Assembly (NCBI RefSeq): GCF_029633865.1
Contig: NC_079223.1
Location: forward strand, 30,392,782 to 30,456,781
Direction of reading: 5' to 3'
Source: Lampris incognitus
Taxonomy: Eukaryota; Chordata; Actinopteri; Lampriformes; Lampridae
DNA: 64,000 nucleotides
A program made the position numbers and the translations under genes. Shown one piece after another: positions 1 through 13,012 of the stretch. The notes under the pieces are model-generated. The model saw only the letters and a list, made by a program, of their open reading frames with translations. It did not search any database and had not been told where the DNA came from. Positions within the stretch are counted from its first letter, which is position 1, and every line of letters begins with the position of its first letter.

Positions 1-200
1 AGTCAACTCTATTGTTTGCCAAGTACGTTTGCTTAAACTAGGAAATTGACTTGTACACTTGTATTCCCTGTCAGTGTAAAGTGAACAAATTAAGTACGCG
101 TTTGAAGAAACAAAATGTGATTTTCTGCCTTGAAGATGGCTTTAGGATATAAAAAGGGTTAACAGTTTATTTGTTTTAAGATGTGTCCAGGCATGTGTCT

Positions 201-643
201 GGCGTCCGGGTAGCGTAGCGGTCTATTCTGTTGCCTACCAACATGGGGATCGCCGGTTCGAATCCCCGTGTTACCTCTGGCTTGGTCGGGCATCCCTACA
301 GACCCAACTGGCCGTGTCTGCGGGTAGGAAGCCGCATGTGGGTATGTGTCCTGGCTGCTGCACTAGCGCCTCCTCTGGTCGGTCGGGGTGCCTGTTCGGG
401 GGAGAGGGGGAACTGGGGGAAATAGCGTGAACCTCCCATGCGCTATGTCCCCTTGGCGAAACTCCTCACTGTCAGGTGAAAAGAAGTGGCTGGCGACTCC
501 ACGTGTATCGGAGGAGGCATGTGGTAGTCTGCAGCCCTCCCTGGATCGGCAGAGGGGGTGGAGCAGCGACCGGAGTGGCTCGGAGGAGTGGGGTAATTGG
601 TCAAGTACAATTTGGGAGAAAAAGGGGGAAACATAAAAAAAAA
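201..643 (+). mobile_element. tRNA-derived SINE (family A, copy 1)
   Basis: Short interspersed element with a tRNA-like Pol III promoter at its 5' end: an A box TAGCGTAGCGG at 211-221 and a B box GGTTCGAATCC at 255-265, at normal tRNA spacing. The body is GC-rich and ends in an A-rich tail near 620-643. Other copies in this window lie at 9608-10035 (-), 12154-12529 (+), 29187-29614 (+) and 43440-43834 (-). SINEs encode no protein and rely on a LINE for mobility. Family name not assigned. The boundaries are set by comparison with the 29187 copy. Confidence 0.88.
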
Positions 644-1359
644 GAAGACTAGGCATCTTACACTGAAAATATCAAAATATATATCAAGGCCACAATTTAC
701 TAATTCATGCGCACAGGATTTAATTCATGGCCTCAATTTAATTAATTCATCCCCACGTTCTGGTTACTTTGTGTGCATGAATTAAAGAATGAAATAATTT
801 TGGCAGTGCATAAGGGCAAGTCATTCATTCCCCTGATCAATAACTCATAAGCAAAACGTTAAAACACAAGCGATGCCTGTCTGTGAATGTGATGCCTCTT
901 TCCTACTGTAGTAAGGTAATAAACAAGCTACAACCTAATTTTCACCAAAACAAGCCGTCCTCCGAGCTGGACAAATAACATTGGTCTCTATGTACAGTCA
1001 TGTGAGACGAGTGCGAGGGAAATTCTAAAAAGTGCAGCATCCAAAAGAAATACTACAAAAATATTCAATAACTTAATTCTTATACAGTGTAGTACCATTA
1101 AATTCAGCTCAACCACCGGGGTCTCCTGTTGGTTATACTCCCGTTGGTGTGATTGGCTCATCAGACCTGAACCACTCACACCCCTCCTGCCAAGCTGATA
1201 CCTGACCTGGTAGTGGGTGTTTTTGAGTATGGTTTGTGTGGATGTGTGTGTGTGTGTAATAGGCTAGTATGTTTGGGATTAAAATTTCAAGACATTGCTG
1301 AGTCGCAAGCAGGAGCGAAGTGGGCAAAATCTCTACTGCCCACTTCTCCACCGAGATGG
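644..1359. other. no gene recognised
   Basis: AT-rich unique-looking sequence with only short chance ORFs and a short GT tract near 1238-1256. Nothing supportable is seen. Confidence 0.6.
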
Positions 1360-1895
1360 TTAGCATCTCACCTGTCCCACAAACCCTAGTCCTATCATTT
1401 GGTGTGTGTGAGGCGTATGTGTTCTAGAACTGGGGGAGCAGGGCGAGGCACCGCAAGACCAATGCAGGTGTTCAGCTGGCCAGAGAGCGGCCAAGCAGAA
1501 TCCCCGGGACCAGCCCACAGCTAATCCTGGTACCAGAGGGCACCTGACCCACAGCAACCAGGTGGGGGCACTCGGCATCCCTCCAAGTGCCTCCAGCATG
1601 GCGGGCTGTCCTGCGCCTCCAGCAGGCCCCCCTACCAGGACCCTGCTGCCACACATACAGGCTACAGACAAGGATATGGCTGATGCTCCCTCACCCACTA
1701 CCCAGCCCCCCAGCAAGAAGCACTCCGTGCATTGAGATCAGTGAGAAGACCACACCCTGGTGGCCCAGGACAACCCCCCCCCCCCGGGGGTGATCACCAC
1801 CCAGGTCAACACACTGCAGGTGCACCTGGATCAATTGCCCACCCAGCACCCACGACCAGATGGCACATCCCATGAGTAAGATAAGTAAGATCATT
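1360..1895. other. GC-rich block, origin unknown
   Basis: This stretch is distinctly more GC-rich than its flanks and contains a C run near 1778-1791. It directly abuts the C-terminal end of the L1 ORF2 remnant on the minus strand, so it may be part of that element's 3' region. No conserved protein or promoter is recognisable; the ORFs here look like composition artefacts. Confidence 0.35.
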
Positions 1896-2576
1896 GATTA
1901 TCAGAGCTGGATGAAGGGTGTTGTTAGTTAATTTGATTTTTACTATTAGAGACCACTGCAGTTGAAGATATTACAGAAAGCTGTGACCATTGATGTCATA
2001 CCTCAGGGTTAATGTTTGGATTTATAAAAATTAATTGTTTTTGAAAATGTGTTCCAGATGAATGATTCCTAGACACTTCCTAGACTTGAAGATAAATGGA
2101 TTTTTTTTAACCCGAAAATCTGGTTTGTGCCAAATTTGAGTGAGTTTATTTGGAAACAGTGTTGCCTCAAAGTTTGCTGAATTTCCATCAGGCTGTCAGA
2201 GTCATTGTGAGAAATCGATTTTTCAAGCAGTTATGTTTCTTTATTGATTCAGAGAGAAATGGGAGATCAGGTATTGATAATTCCTGACATTCAGTTTGTT
2301 CTATTTCCAGCCAAGTACGATTTAATTGTTGGCCTGGCTTGAGCCATTTGGTAATACATTGAAGGTGGTTAGCCAGATATTACTGTCTGATGTTTGGGGT
2401 GGCTAGACCGCCACAGTCTTTGATTTTCTGTGGTGTTGTCAGTTTAATTCTTGTTTTTTTTGTGCTTCCAGTAGAAACTATTGGTTATAGAATCCAGGGC
2501 ACAGAATCACTTAGCTGTTGGTTGAACTGGGGTCATTGAGAAAATGTAGTTTATTTTTTGAAGTACATACATTTTT

Positions 2577-2972
2577 TTTCCTAAATTTATTTCTGATCTT
2601 TTCCCCTTTTCTCTCAATTTAGTGGCCAATCACTCCCTATTCTAGTTCAAACACCCACCCTCGTACAGCATGCGTTTGCCAACTGCATCTCTCCGGCTGG
2701 CAGTCTCGAAGGAGACACCACGCCACCTCTGTGACAAGACAAATCCAGGGCAAACCACTGCTTTTTGTGACACACACGGAGACGCATTCATGTGACGAAC
2801 ACAAGCTGACTCCCCCCCCCCCCCCAAAAAAAAGACAGCATTACCAATTATTGCTGCTTCATTGAATCCGGCCATAGTCGGATCTGGCAAGACCGAGGTG
2901 TGAACTCCGGTCCCTGGTGGGCAACTGCATCGACACAAAGCCAATGCTTAGACTGCTACACCCCTGTGGACC
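2577..2972 (-). mobile_element. diverged tRNA-headed SINE inside the L1
   Basis: In minus orientation the head is at 2972 with an A-box-like TAGCAGTCTAAG and a weak B box GAGTTCACACC. The tail (GATTGGCCACTAAATTGAG and so on, near 2630-2590) resembles the tail of family A SINEs. It separates L1 ORF2 text at about 2980 from text resuming at about 2560, so it inserted into the LINE. A 15-base C run lies at 2813-2825 and neighbours. Confidence 0.6.
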
Positions 2973-4789
2973 CCAAGTACATTAAGTTTTACTGCTACTA
3001 TCATGCCAATTAGTGACAAGGATAGGTTGTTCCAGTGGGCAATGTCTTCTTCAATAGATTTAAGTAATGGAGTAAAGTTATAAGCAAACAGCTCTGGCAG
3101 ATTGGTGGAGATAGCAATACTCAGGTATCTAATATTGCCTGTTGTGATAGTTAAAGCAATAGTCTGAATTACAGCATTACAGTTTTCCCCACTGAGTGGT
3201 TGAACTGTAGTTTTATACCAGTTTATTGAGTAGTCTGAAATTGTTGAATATTTTGATATAAGATTTAATACCTCCACTAGGGATGCTGATGTGTTCCGTA
3301 GCTATAAAAATGTTGTCTGCATATAAACCGATTTTGTGAATATTTTCCTGTTCGTATGCTAATTATATTGTTGTTTTGACAATTGGCTGCTGCGAGAGGT
3401 TTGATGAAGCTGGCAAATAACAGAGGTGAGAGTGGACATCCTTATCTTGTGCTACATCGAAGGGCAAAATGTTGTGATGTGTAGCCATTGGTAATCATAG
3501 AAGCTGATAGTGATTTGTACAGCATTATAATGCATCGAATGAGTGACTCTCCAAAACCAAACTTCTTGAGAGTTGTGCAAAGGTAGGTCCACCTAACTCT
3601 ATCAAACGCTTTCCCAGCATCTAGGGGAGCAATAATAGGATTTAGGTTATTCCTTTGGGATATGCTGATGAGACTGAATAAACAAGGCATGCTGCTGGGA
3701 GAGTGTCTGCATTTGATAAAGCCTGTTTGGTCTAGGTGATTTATATAAGAAATATCTGATTCAGTTCTGTTGGTTAATGTTTTACTAATGATCTTTACAC
3801 AATTGATTAGGCAAATGGGTCTATAACTGGAAGGCAGAGTTAGATCATTAGTAGGTTTGAGCAAAACCAAAATGAGAACAGTATTCATATGTGGGGGCAT
3901 AGAGGAGGAGGATTTGAGCTTGGTAATCATTTGGATGAATAGTCGGGATATGACTGGCTCAAAGTGTTTATAGAATTCCACTGGGTAGCTATCTAATCCA
4001 GGTGATTTATTGTTCGGCATGGAAAGAAGAGCTTTCCTGAGTTCTACTGAGGTTATGAGTAAGTCTAATTTATTGAGCTGCTCTTGGATAGTTTTGGGCG
4101 GTTGGTGTCATCAAGGAATGAACTAATGTTTGACATATTTGATTCCTTATCTGAGTGATATAGTTTGTTATAAAAGTCCCTATAAATTTGATTGATCTCT
4201 TGTAGACTATATGTTATATTACCATGCTGATCTTTAACAGCTGTGTCCTTTATCACATTTCAGTTGGTTGACAAGAAATGTATAGTTATAAAATAGTTAA
4301 TTCTAGCTTACTGCACGAGAAATTGTATTTTTCGATGTATTGGGTTTGGATTTTATGGTCTGCATCTCATTTCGGATTTGCTCAGTGGTTGAAAGGACTA
4401 GTTGGAAGTACAAGTCTTTTCTTTTCAGTTCTAACTTGTTTTGACATTCCTGTTCTTTCTTTTTCTTGTGTGAGGAGAATGAAACAATACTGCCTTTCAA
4501 AACTGCCTTGGCCGTTTCCCAGAGGGCCAGTGGTGATATTTCTGGAGAGTCTACTTCTGGAGAGTCAAATAGATTCAATGAAGGATGTCCATTCTCTTCA
4601 AAATAACTTGTTAAATTATTTTTCTTTAAGAAGTGAGGTGTTAAACCACCACGTACCAGGGGGTTATGGGTTAGTTTCATTACTCAAGCTGAAACTAATC
4701 GGCCTGTGATTGGCTATAACAATGGGGTGGATTTCTGGGTTAAAAATTTTGGATATCACAGTTGATTTTTAAAAAACAGTCAATTCTGT

Positions 4790-5106
4790 AGAAATCACAG
4801 AAAAATAAAACCAGTTCATCTGGACACAACGTTTATTGAAAGAAACTCTGCATCACTCATCTAAGTGACCTCTTCAGTCTCAACTGACTGCAGGTATCAC
4901 CACCGTTATAAACACTGCCACTGTTATGCCACTGTATTATTTATAAGGGTGGAGATATCTGCAGTCAGTTGAGACTGAAGAGGTCACTTAGATGAGTGAT
5001 GCAAAGTTTCTCTCAATAAATGTTGTGTCCAGATGAACTGATTCAACTTTCTGTGATTTCCTTACCTGGGTTATTGAGCATGCAAAAAAAAAAAAAAAAA
5101 AAAAAA
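4790..5106 (+). mobile_element. palindromic (foldback) element with poly(A) tail
   Basis: The left arm (about 4792-4905) and right arm (about 4950-5062) are inverted complements of each other for more than 80 bases, around a short centre at about 4906-4950. The right side continues beyond the palindrome to GAGCATGC at 5076-5083 and then a run of about 23 A at 5084-5106. The L1 endonuclease reading frame resumes on either side, with similar sequence at both junctions (CAATTCTG at 4781 and CAATTATG at 5107). The pattern suggests insertion of an RNA copy with a poly(A) tail. A second partial copy is at 8540-8606. Confidence 0.7.
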
Positions 5107-5462
5107 CAATTATGAGAAACTTTTGTGGGGTGGTTGATAATATGAGTAATCTCTATGTGGATTTTTTGTTTGCCAACAATCACCTAGAGCCAGATCACTC
5201 ATATATTGTTTTACAACGTCAGAAGTGCGCCAAGACTTATGATTATCTGTAGTTAGTGAACGGAATAAATTTGGGTTGAGTACAGTCTTAAAGTCCCCTC
5301 CCACTATAATATTTGAGTGAGAATTCCATGAATTTTAAAAATGTGGTGTGAAAAAAAATTTGGGTTGTTTTCTTTTAGGCCATAAATATTAGTTATACTT
5401 ATTTTTGTATTTCCTATAATTCCATTAATAATGATGTAACACCCTTCTGTGTCAGAGATGGT

Positions 5463-5748
5463 GGTCTTCTTCTTCTTCTTTTGGGTTGTTCCCTGTTTCC
5501 CAGGCGTCGCTGCAGCAGATTTGATAGTTGCCATCGGTCCCCTGTGATGGCACAGCACCGATAGCAGTTGTTGTTAACCCGGGCCTTGACCGATCCGGTA
5601 TGGTCTTGTCAATCTGCATAATGATTTGGCAAAATTTTATGTTGGTTGCCCTTATTGACACAACCACTAACCCTATGGATGGGGCACAGGTAAAGCACTG
5701 GATACCATCCCAGTATGTATGGAATTGTGCCCATGCCTGTTGCCATAT
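5463..5748 (-). mobile_element. RTE-like LINE 3' end or SINE with (GAA)n tail, flanked by TSD
   Basis: The 15-base sequence TGTGTCAGAGATGGT occurs at 5448-5462 and again at 5749-5763, flanking the insert exactly. The insert begins with a CTT repeat (minus-strand GAA tail) and contains text such as GGCAAAATTTTATGTTGG, which resembles the 3' untranslated part of teleost RTE/Rex-type LINEs. The insertion interrupts the L1 endonuclease frame (ISDTEGCYIII) exactly at the duplication. No coding potential. Confidence 0.75.
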
Positions 5749-6419
5749 GTGTCAGAGATGGTTGTATTATTCTGATACTGGATGCTCATATTAATAAATA
5801 TAGAGAAACTTTTTTATACTTGTATGATGCAGATAAGATCTGATTAAACCATTTAGCTTGAAGTTTGAGGTGCTCATATGCAGCAAGGTGAGTTTCTTGT
5901 AATAAACAGAAGCTGGGATGCATCCTGGAGAGGTGACATAGGATTTTACTATGGTTAGCTGGTGAGCTGATCCCCTTTAATAGATCCCATTGTGATTGGT
6001 TAAAGGGTGTTGGAAAAATTAGTGTGAATGGTCTAGGGAGAGAGACAGAGAAAAATAAGAATGAAAGAAATAGGAGCCATAGACCTAATTCATTATTCTA
6101 TGTAGGACAGGTGTAGTTCCTTTATAGCAAAGAAAGGTGTTTTTCTCCTTTACCATTATTTCTACTGTTGGTGCATAGCGATAAAGCCATGGGCATTCAT
6201 ATCTACACATAGAACAGACAAATGGACAAGAATAAACAGAACATTATGACAGACAAAAAGACAAAAATGAATAGTATAATTGAAAGTCTGATATATAGTG
6301 TGACAGTGAACAGAGTGAGAGTAGAGAGCGGTTTGGGGAAAGCGATTAGAAAACAGACGTTGAGAGGGTGAGCAATATTTACAATCCTGGCCATTATTTG
6401 TTATCAGCTAGTTATGTTT

Positions 6420-7180
6420 CTGTGTCAGTTGTCATTGCACTCAAAATAACCAGGGTGTGGTGTGGTGGAGATATCACAGAACAATTGTTGAATGTCTATA
6501 TATAGTTTGTCTACTACCAGCAATACCCGGTTTATCCTTCTGCTTGTTCTCTTTCTGGATTGGGACAGGACCTTCTGGCTCTCGTTAATTTCCTGGGAGT
6601 ATTGGTCATTAAGTCCAACTTGGTTCCCTTCAGCTCCCATCCTCTGCTCTTGACCAGATCTTGATCTTTTTGCTGGAAATCTTCCTATTTGGCAATAATG
6701 GATGAGGGTCGGGTTACCCAGTCAGTAGACCCTTTGGAAGTTGATCTGGTTCACTGTGTCTGTCTAACGTTTCAGCACAGTGAAGAGGAAGTTTTTCATT
6801 CTCTTTTCTGGGCTCTTGGTGGTGTTCTCAGCGATCCCAGAAAAAAATGAGGTTGTCATGCATGCTTCTTGTTTGTACGTTGAGGATAGTCTCTTTCATC
6901 CATGACTTCCATCTGGGTGCTGAGAGTCTACACTCTGGTTTTAAGCTCTGTGTTGTCTTTTTTTGTAGTTTGGCGACTACGTGGTGCATGAAGTCCAGGC
7001 TTGCTTTCATCTTGGTAAAATATTGGTGCAGTGTATCGAGCATGTCAAGCTTTTTATTTTTTGGAAATGAGGACACTTACCTCTCTACATTGATAAATCC
7101 TTCAAGGTCCTCTACTCTGGTATATTCTTGTGGGGTGACCAACATAATTTGGAGTGGATGCTTTTTTATTTATTTCTGAC
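6420..7180 (-). pseudogene. L1 ORF1 RNA-binding protein, degraded
   Basis: L1 ORF1 encodes a trimeric nucleic-acid chaperone with a coiled coil, an RRM and a C-terminal domain. At 7076-6828 the text ends with LNVQTRSMHDNLIFF, which matches the usual entry into the L1 ORF1 RRM. Downstream, in shifted frames, the sequence around 6640-6560 reads VGLNDQYSQEINES, matching the C-terminal domain. Frame changes near 6830 and 6640 break the ORF. It lies directly upstream of ORF2 on the same strand, as in all L1 elements. Confidence 0.65.
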
Positions 7181-7260
7181 TAGTAGTTTGTTATTTTTAT
7201 CTGAGATGGAGCGGATTGTCAGTGTTTAGATCGTGTAGCTGGGCACCACCATGTTGGATC

Positions 7261-8539
<1,279 letters not shown>

Positions 8540-8606
8540 AACGTTGTGTCCAGATGAACTGACTCAACCTTCTTTGATTTCCTTACGTGAATTATTGAGC
8601 ATGCAT
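8540..8606 (+). mobile_element. partial copy of the palindromic element
   Basis: The segment from TTGTGTCCAGATGAACTGA (8543) to GAGCATGC (8599-8606) matches 5027-5083 almost base for base, then stops without a poly(A) tail. It is a second, 5'-truncated copy of the element at 4790-5106. Confidence 0.7.
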
Positions 8607-9607
8607 CAGTATATGTTGACTTGACCCTATCTTTCACTCTTTTCTGTAAAACAAATGCATGAGCTGCCAGAGGGTGAATGTAGATCTTTGCAACAAGGCA
8701 ATGCTTATGCAAAATGAAATCGTTCTTCCCTTGTGTGAAACACCACCAATTTTGTCCAATGGCACATGCAAAGTCAACAAAAATCCAGCTTAAAAAAAAA
8801 GTACTTGAGGTTTTGATACAAAACAGACATTAGCTGTAGAAGCAGTCTGTCACTGAAACAGTCCATCACCTTGCCACCCAGAGGGAGGACGGGCTTTTTT
8901 TCTGAGATTTTTCACAGTGATAAACCTCACCTGATTTTGAATTTGAGATGAGAGAGCGGCACAATGGAAGCGAACCCTGGGACAGATAATAATAAGAAAG
9001 ATGGCAGAGAAAAAAGGTTGAGGACTACAGGGACAACGAAAGGTGGAAACAGAGAGAGATGTGAGGTGGAACGTCTGATAAAAAAGCGGATGGAGGAACA
9101 AGATAAATGGAGTGAAGGATGAGAGATACGATAGAAGAAAGAGGATGAGAAGAAAGGTGGTAGATAGGGATTAGCAACGGAATTACTTTGTTACGAGGTA
9201 GAGAGGGTGAAAGACAGATAAGAGTGTGTGTGAGCAATCAAGACAAGGGGATGGGCAGAGGTGAGAGACAGATGTAAAAAGCCCTCTTGATGTTGAACAG
9301 AGTTGGCCAGATTTTGATGTCCTACCCTGTGTATACACAACATCTCTCTGGGGCTTCACAAGCCTGCCTCTCATTTGACTTTTTATCCATCTCTGTCTTC
9401 TGTCTCTCAGTCTCTGTCTGTTCATAGGTCTGTCAAAAAGCTCTGATGCTTTTCACACATCTTTGAATCCACTGTCGACATCCCCTTGTGGTGCATGGCA
9501 GGCGGTGATACAGCACGTTGGCATTTTGTAGCAGTCACAACACTATAGTTGTGTTGAGCGCGCCATACCGTTGATCCAAAACCTAAAGCAACACGTCTTT
9601 TTTTTCT
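8607..9607. other. purine-rich sequence, no gene
   Basis: Between about 8950 and 9260 the plus strand is strongly purine-rich (AGAGA-type), which produces long chance ORFs on the minus strand. No protein family is recognisable. Confidence 0.55.
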
Positions 9608-10035
9608 GACCCCCCCCTTTTTTTTTTCTCCCCAATTGTATTTGGTCGATTACCCTACTCTTCTGAGCTGTCTCGGTCACTGCTCCACCCCCTCTGCTGA
9701 TCCGGGGAGGGCTGCAGACTACCACATGCCTTCTCCGATACATGTGGGGTCGCCAGCCGCTTCTTTTCACCTGACAGTGAGGAGTTTTGCCAGGGGGACG
9801 TAACGTGTGGGAGGATCACGCTATCCCCCCCGAATAGGCACCCTGACCAACCAGAGGAGGCGCAAGTGCAGCAACCAGGATACACACCCACATCCGGCTC
9901 CCGACGTGTAGACACGGCCAATTTTGTCTGTAGGCAATTTTGCCTGACCAAGCCGGAGGCAACATGGGGATTTGATCCGGCGATCCCTGTATTGGTAGGC
10001 AATGGACTAGACCGCTACGCTACCTGGGTGCCCCG
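9608..10035 (-). mobile_element. tRNA-derived SINE (family A, copy 2)
   Basis: Reverse-oriented copy of the family at 201-643. The head is at 10035 with the A box read on the minus strand as TAGCGTAGCGG (about 10023-10013) and a mutated B box GGATCAAATCC (about 9980). The tail, with a C run and poly(T) on the plus strand, lies near 9598-9630. Confidence 0.87.
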
Positions 10036-11195
10036 CAGCACATCCTTTTAAAAGAATGCACACACAAACTAATCACCTCTCATTTTTTAGTAAAACCACA
10101 AGAAAAATAAAGCCCAAAAATTGCAACTTTCACACTTAACCGGCATTACGATTATTGTAGGCAAGCCGGAGACATGTGTGTGTATGTGTGTGTGAACAGG
10201 TGAACCATCTTTCATCTTCCATCAACAGCCGGAGACAACGTGGACTAAAGACTGTGTAACCTTGAGGCGTTTGACGCGGGTGTTATGTATGTTTTCATCC
10301 CTGCAGTGAGCATAATTTAGCTGGTTCCCCAGAGCACATTAGCGATGCGTGGTGGGTCAGTTCGTTTGACCTGAGCCGTCAGACAACCAGCATGTGGCCA
10401 AGAACTAGAGGATAAAACTCTTGGAGTGGAGACAAGAGCTATCTCATCTGAACTGCAGAAGACAAGAACAAAGTGGGGGATACAGAAGAAAAGAGAGCCA
10501 AAATAATAGGGATGGAGAGGGGGAGGGATGGAGAGCTGACGTCAGACAGACATGAAAGAGATTGGATGAGAAAGAGAAAGGAGCTCGGAGATATGGGAAG
10601 ACTAACAGAAATGCAAACAGAAAGCAAGTAAACACCAAAGACAACAAACAACAATAGCAATCTGCTCATCTTTTCTCCAACGAGAAAGAGCAAAAAAGGA
10701 GAGAGAGCAGAGCAGCAATAAGAAAGAAGAAAGAGAAACCAGTGGAGTGACATAAAACGGGGGACTTGAAAAGATAAAAAATGTGCTGCAAAATAAGACG
10801 GAGAGAGGAAAGGACAGTGCAAGGCACATATACGGATGAATAGAGACATTGAAGACACAGGGATGAAGGCCATACCTTACTGGACAAAGACAGTAGACAA
10901 AGCAATTCTTGTTTTTTCTTCTTTTTTTTGTTTTTTGTTTTGCTTGGCTGTGAAGAAGGTGCTGACACAACAGCACTGGCAGCTGTTTTCCATTTCAGAT
11001 GGATACCTGGGCTTTAGTGCTCAAACACCTCTGCAATCATCACATACATCCACAGGAGTCAGTAAATAAAAATATGGTCTTCAGGATGTTATCCAATTTT
11101 GGCTAACCACCTTACTGACACATCCACTGACACATCCACTTCTATATCTACATATCTTCTATATCTGATGACTAGTAGTTCTCCTGATTTCCTAT
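10036..11195. other. no gene recognised; purine-rich 10440-10870
   Basis: Unassigned sequence. The plus strand is rich in GA between about 10440 and 10870, giving cysteine/leucine-rich chance ORFs on the minus strand that are not supported by any motif. Confidence 0.55.
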
Positions 11196-11283
11196 GTTAA
11201 ATGCAATTATTGTAAGTCGCTTTGGATAAAAGCGATTTACAGTAAGTGCATTTAACAAGCTAAATGACTGTAATGTAATGTCA
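11196..11283 (+). mobile_element. retroposon 3' tail fragment
   Basis: The text GTAAGTCGCTTTGGATAAA at 11213-11231 followed by TAAATGACTGTAATGTAATG (11261-11280) is a widely shared teleost retroposon tail with a short tandem ending. A diverged antisense-type relative lies near 32395-32450 and another near 62740-62780. Only the tail is present. Confidence 0.5.
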
Positions 11284-12045
11284 AGAGAGGTCAGTCTGCC
11301 ATCTTAGCTGCAAAATGTGTAGATTGCAGACACATTAAGAGTAAAGGGAACAGCTTAATGAAAACATCTGTTTTCATTGACTGCATATAGGTTTAAATAA
11401 GTGGTGCCAGGCACAGTAAATCCAATCCCTGACTTCTGTTTATCCTAAAAAAAACAATGTATTTATCATCATAGCAATGGATAGAACTATATCTTTGGAA
11501 TTGAATTTGGAACATTTTAGTGTCAATTTGAAATAAATGTAACTATTTTTGACAGTTTTGGTAGATTTCAACCTTTTTCGTGACCTTGGAAGTGACCTTG
11601 ATCCAATTACTTCCTAAATTTAACCATGTTATCAAGGGAACATTGTCCATCTTTTTGGAAAATGTCATATAATTTGCTGCCCCTGTTTTCCAGACAGATA
11701 AACAAACAGCATCAAAACAGTGCTCCTTGGGGCAGTGTAATAGCTTTGCCCTGCTTAAGATCTGATCATCTTTTCTTTTTTTTAAAAATCTATTTGCGTA
11801 TTTCTCGCTCTCATTCTCTTGTGAACACATCTTGCTCACAAACAGAGATACTGGCAGTGCTTTTACCTACCTTCCCTACTTAAATGCAAATATTATGTTA
11901 ATAATTTTTTTCTCGTGGGTTTTCATGTGTGAAACCCTGGTGTTTACTTATCCAGTAAAACAAATTACAGTCTGTACCCCCAAAGATGAGAATGGGAAAG
12001 AAAACAGGAAGAGAAAGAAGACAGAGACAGAGCTAATGAGAGACA
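11284..12045. other. no gene recognised
   Basis: AT-rich unassigned sequence with short chance ORFs only. Confidence 0.55.
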
Positions 12046-13008
12046 GGGGCTGCATCAAGAATTGCATACCAGCATGCTATTTTGTACACCATAGTAGATG
12101 CAAGTGTTTTTAGTATGTCTGAAACCATAGTATGCATCAAATAGTACGTGGAAGGCATCCAAGTGGTGTGGTAGTCTATTCTGTTGCCTACCAACACTGG
12201 GATCGCCGGTTTGAATCCCAGTGTTACCTCTGGCTTGGTCCAGTGTCCCTACAGACTCAATTGGCCGTGTCTGCGGGTGGGAAGCCGGATGTGGATATGT
12301 GTCCTTGTCCCTTCACTAGTGCCTCCTCTGGTCAGTCGGGGCGCCTGTTCAGGGGGGAGAGGGAACTGGGGGGAATAGCATGATCCTCCCACGCTGACGA
12401 AACTCCTCACTGTCAGGTGAAAAGAAATGGCTGGTAACTCCACATGTATTGGAGGAGGCATGTGGTAGTCTCGGCTTGGAAGAGTGGGGTAATTGGCCAA
12501 GTACAATTGGGGAGAAAAGGGGAGGAAAAATAGTACACAAAAATACCTGGTTATACTACATCCAGAGAAATTTCAGAGTATGCAAACACTTGGACACTAT
12601 ACTGGCATGAATAAACCACAATACATTGAGATACTTCATGACAACAACCGACATTGGCAAAGGGCGAGCGATACAAAACCCAACCGGCAGAGCAGCAGAA
12701 CAGTATAAAAGTAAGTATTAAAAAGTAAGTATTAATTTTCATTGTGCTAAGCAGAAAGTGGTTAAAATCATTGTTTAATTTTATATTTAAAAAAAAAGCT
12801 GTGGGTCACCACACCAGTAGAAGTTTGTGCGCAGTGTGTCATCAGTAACCCGCAAAAAGCTGAAAGGAAGTGCCACAGCTCTATGATGAAGCAGTATGTC
12901 CAAACAGCCATTGTACTTTTTACTCACATATTAATAGTACACTGGAAGATAGTACACATATGTAGTATGCAGTAAATAGTATGTGATTTTGGACACAACC
13001 AGGGACAT
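12046..13008. mobile_element. non-autonomous DNA transposon (hAT-like MITE) split by a SINE
   Basis: The left end (GGGGCTGCATCAAGAATTGC, 12046 on) and the right end (reverse complement of 12960-13008, CCCTGGTTGTGTCC...) are imperfect inverted repeats enriched in TAGTATGC and TAGTACAC words (12110-12150 and 12935-12985). A family A SINE sits inside at 12154-12529. The hAT-like label is inferred from the general look of such teleost MITEs; no target duplication was established. Confidence 0.4.
12154..12529 (+). mobile_element. tRNA-derived SINE (family A, copy 3)
   Basis: The head has a degraded A box (TGGTGTGGTAGTC near 12164) and B box GGTTTGAATCC (about 12209). The tail is A/G-rich and ends at 12529. 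The word AATAGTAC occurs just before (12140-12147) and just after (12529-12536), a probable target duplication. It lacks about 60 bases of the body relative to the copy at 201. Confidence 0.82.
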
Positions 13009-13012
13009 AGGG

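Larger units (their letters stand above)
1900..5990 (-). pseudogene. L1 ORF2: endonuclease and reverse transcriptase, degraded
   Basis: ORF2 of L1 elements nicks the target with an APE-like endonuclease and copies its RNA there. From about 5975 downward the frames read GISSPANHSKIL, then LLQETHL, then ITNIYGLKENNP (about 5380), then GGDFKTVLNP (about 5300), as expected for the APE domain. The RT block at 4020-3442 contains SPGLDSYPVEFYK, SYRPICLIN and the motif A version DAGKAFDRV. The catalytic box reads YADN at 3312-3323 where the family has an ADD triad, so one catalytic Asp is lost. PLLKSIEEDIAHWN (about 3080) and FYWKHKK (about 2460) mark the region after the RT. Several stops and frameshifts plus three insertions make it non-functional. 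Confidence 0.85.
1896..7260 (-). mobile_element. near full-length L1 LINE (fish Swimmer-like), dead
   Basis: A minus-strand L1-clade non-LTR retrotransposon read from about 7260 down to about 1896. In order it has an ORF1 remnant (7180-6420), an ORF2 endonuclease (5990-5110, continuing after an insertion to about 4680), a reverse transcriptase (about 4260-3300) and a C-terminal region (about 3280-1900). Three later insertions interrupt it: a SINE (2577-2972), a palindromic element (4790-5106) and an RTE-like 3' end (5463-5748). L1 assignment rests on the order of motifs and on recognisable L1 protein text. Exact ends are uncertain because no outer target duplication was found. Confidence 0.8.

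Noticed and set aside
10439-10976. Minus-strand ORFs up to 144 codons resembling a membrane protein
   Set aside because: The hydrophobic run comes from a purine-rich plus strand; three overlapping frames look alike and none has a motif.
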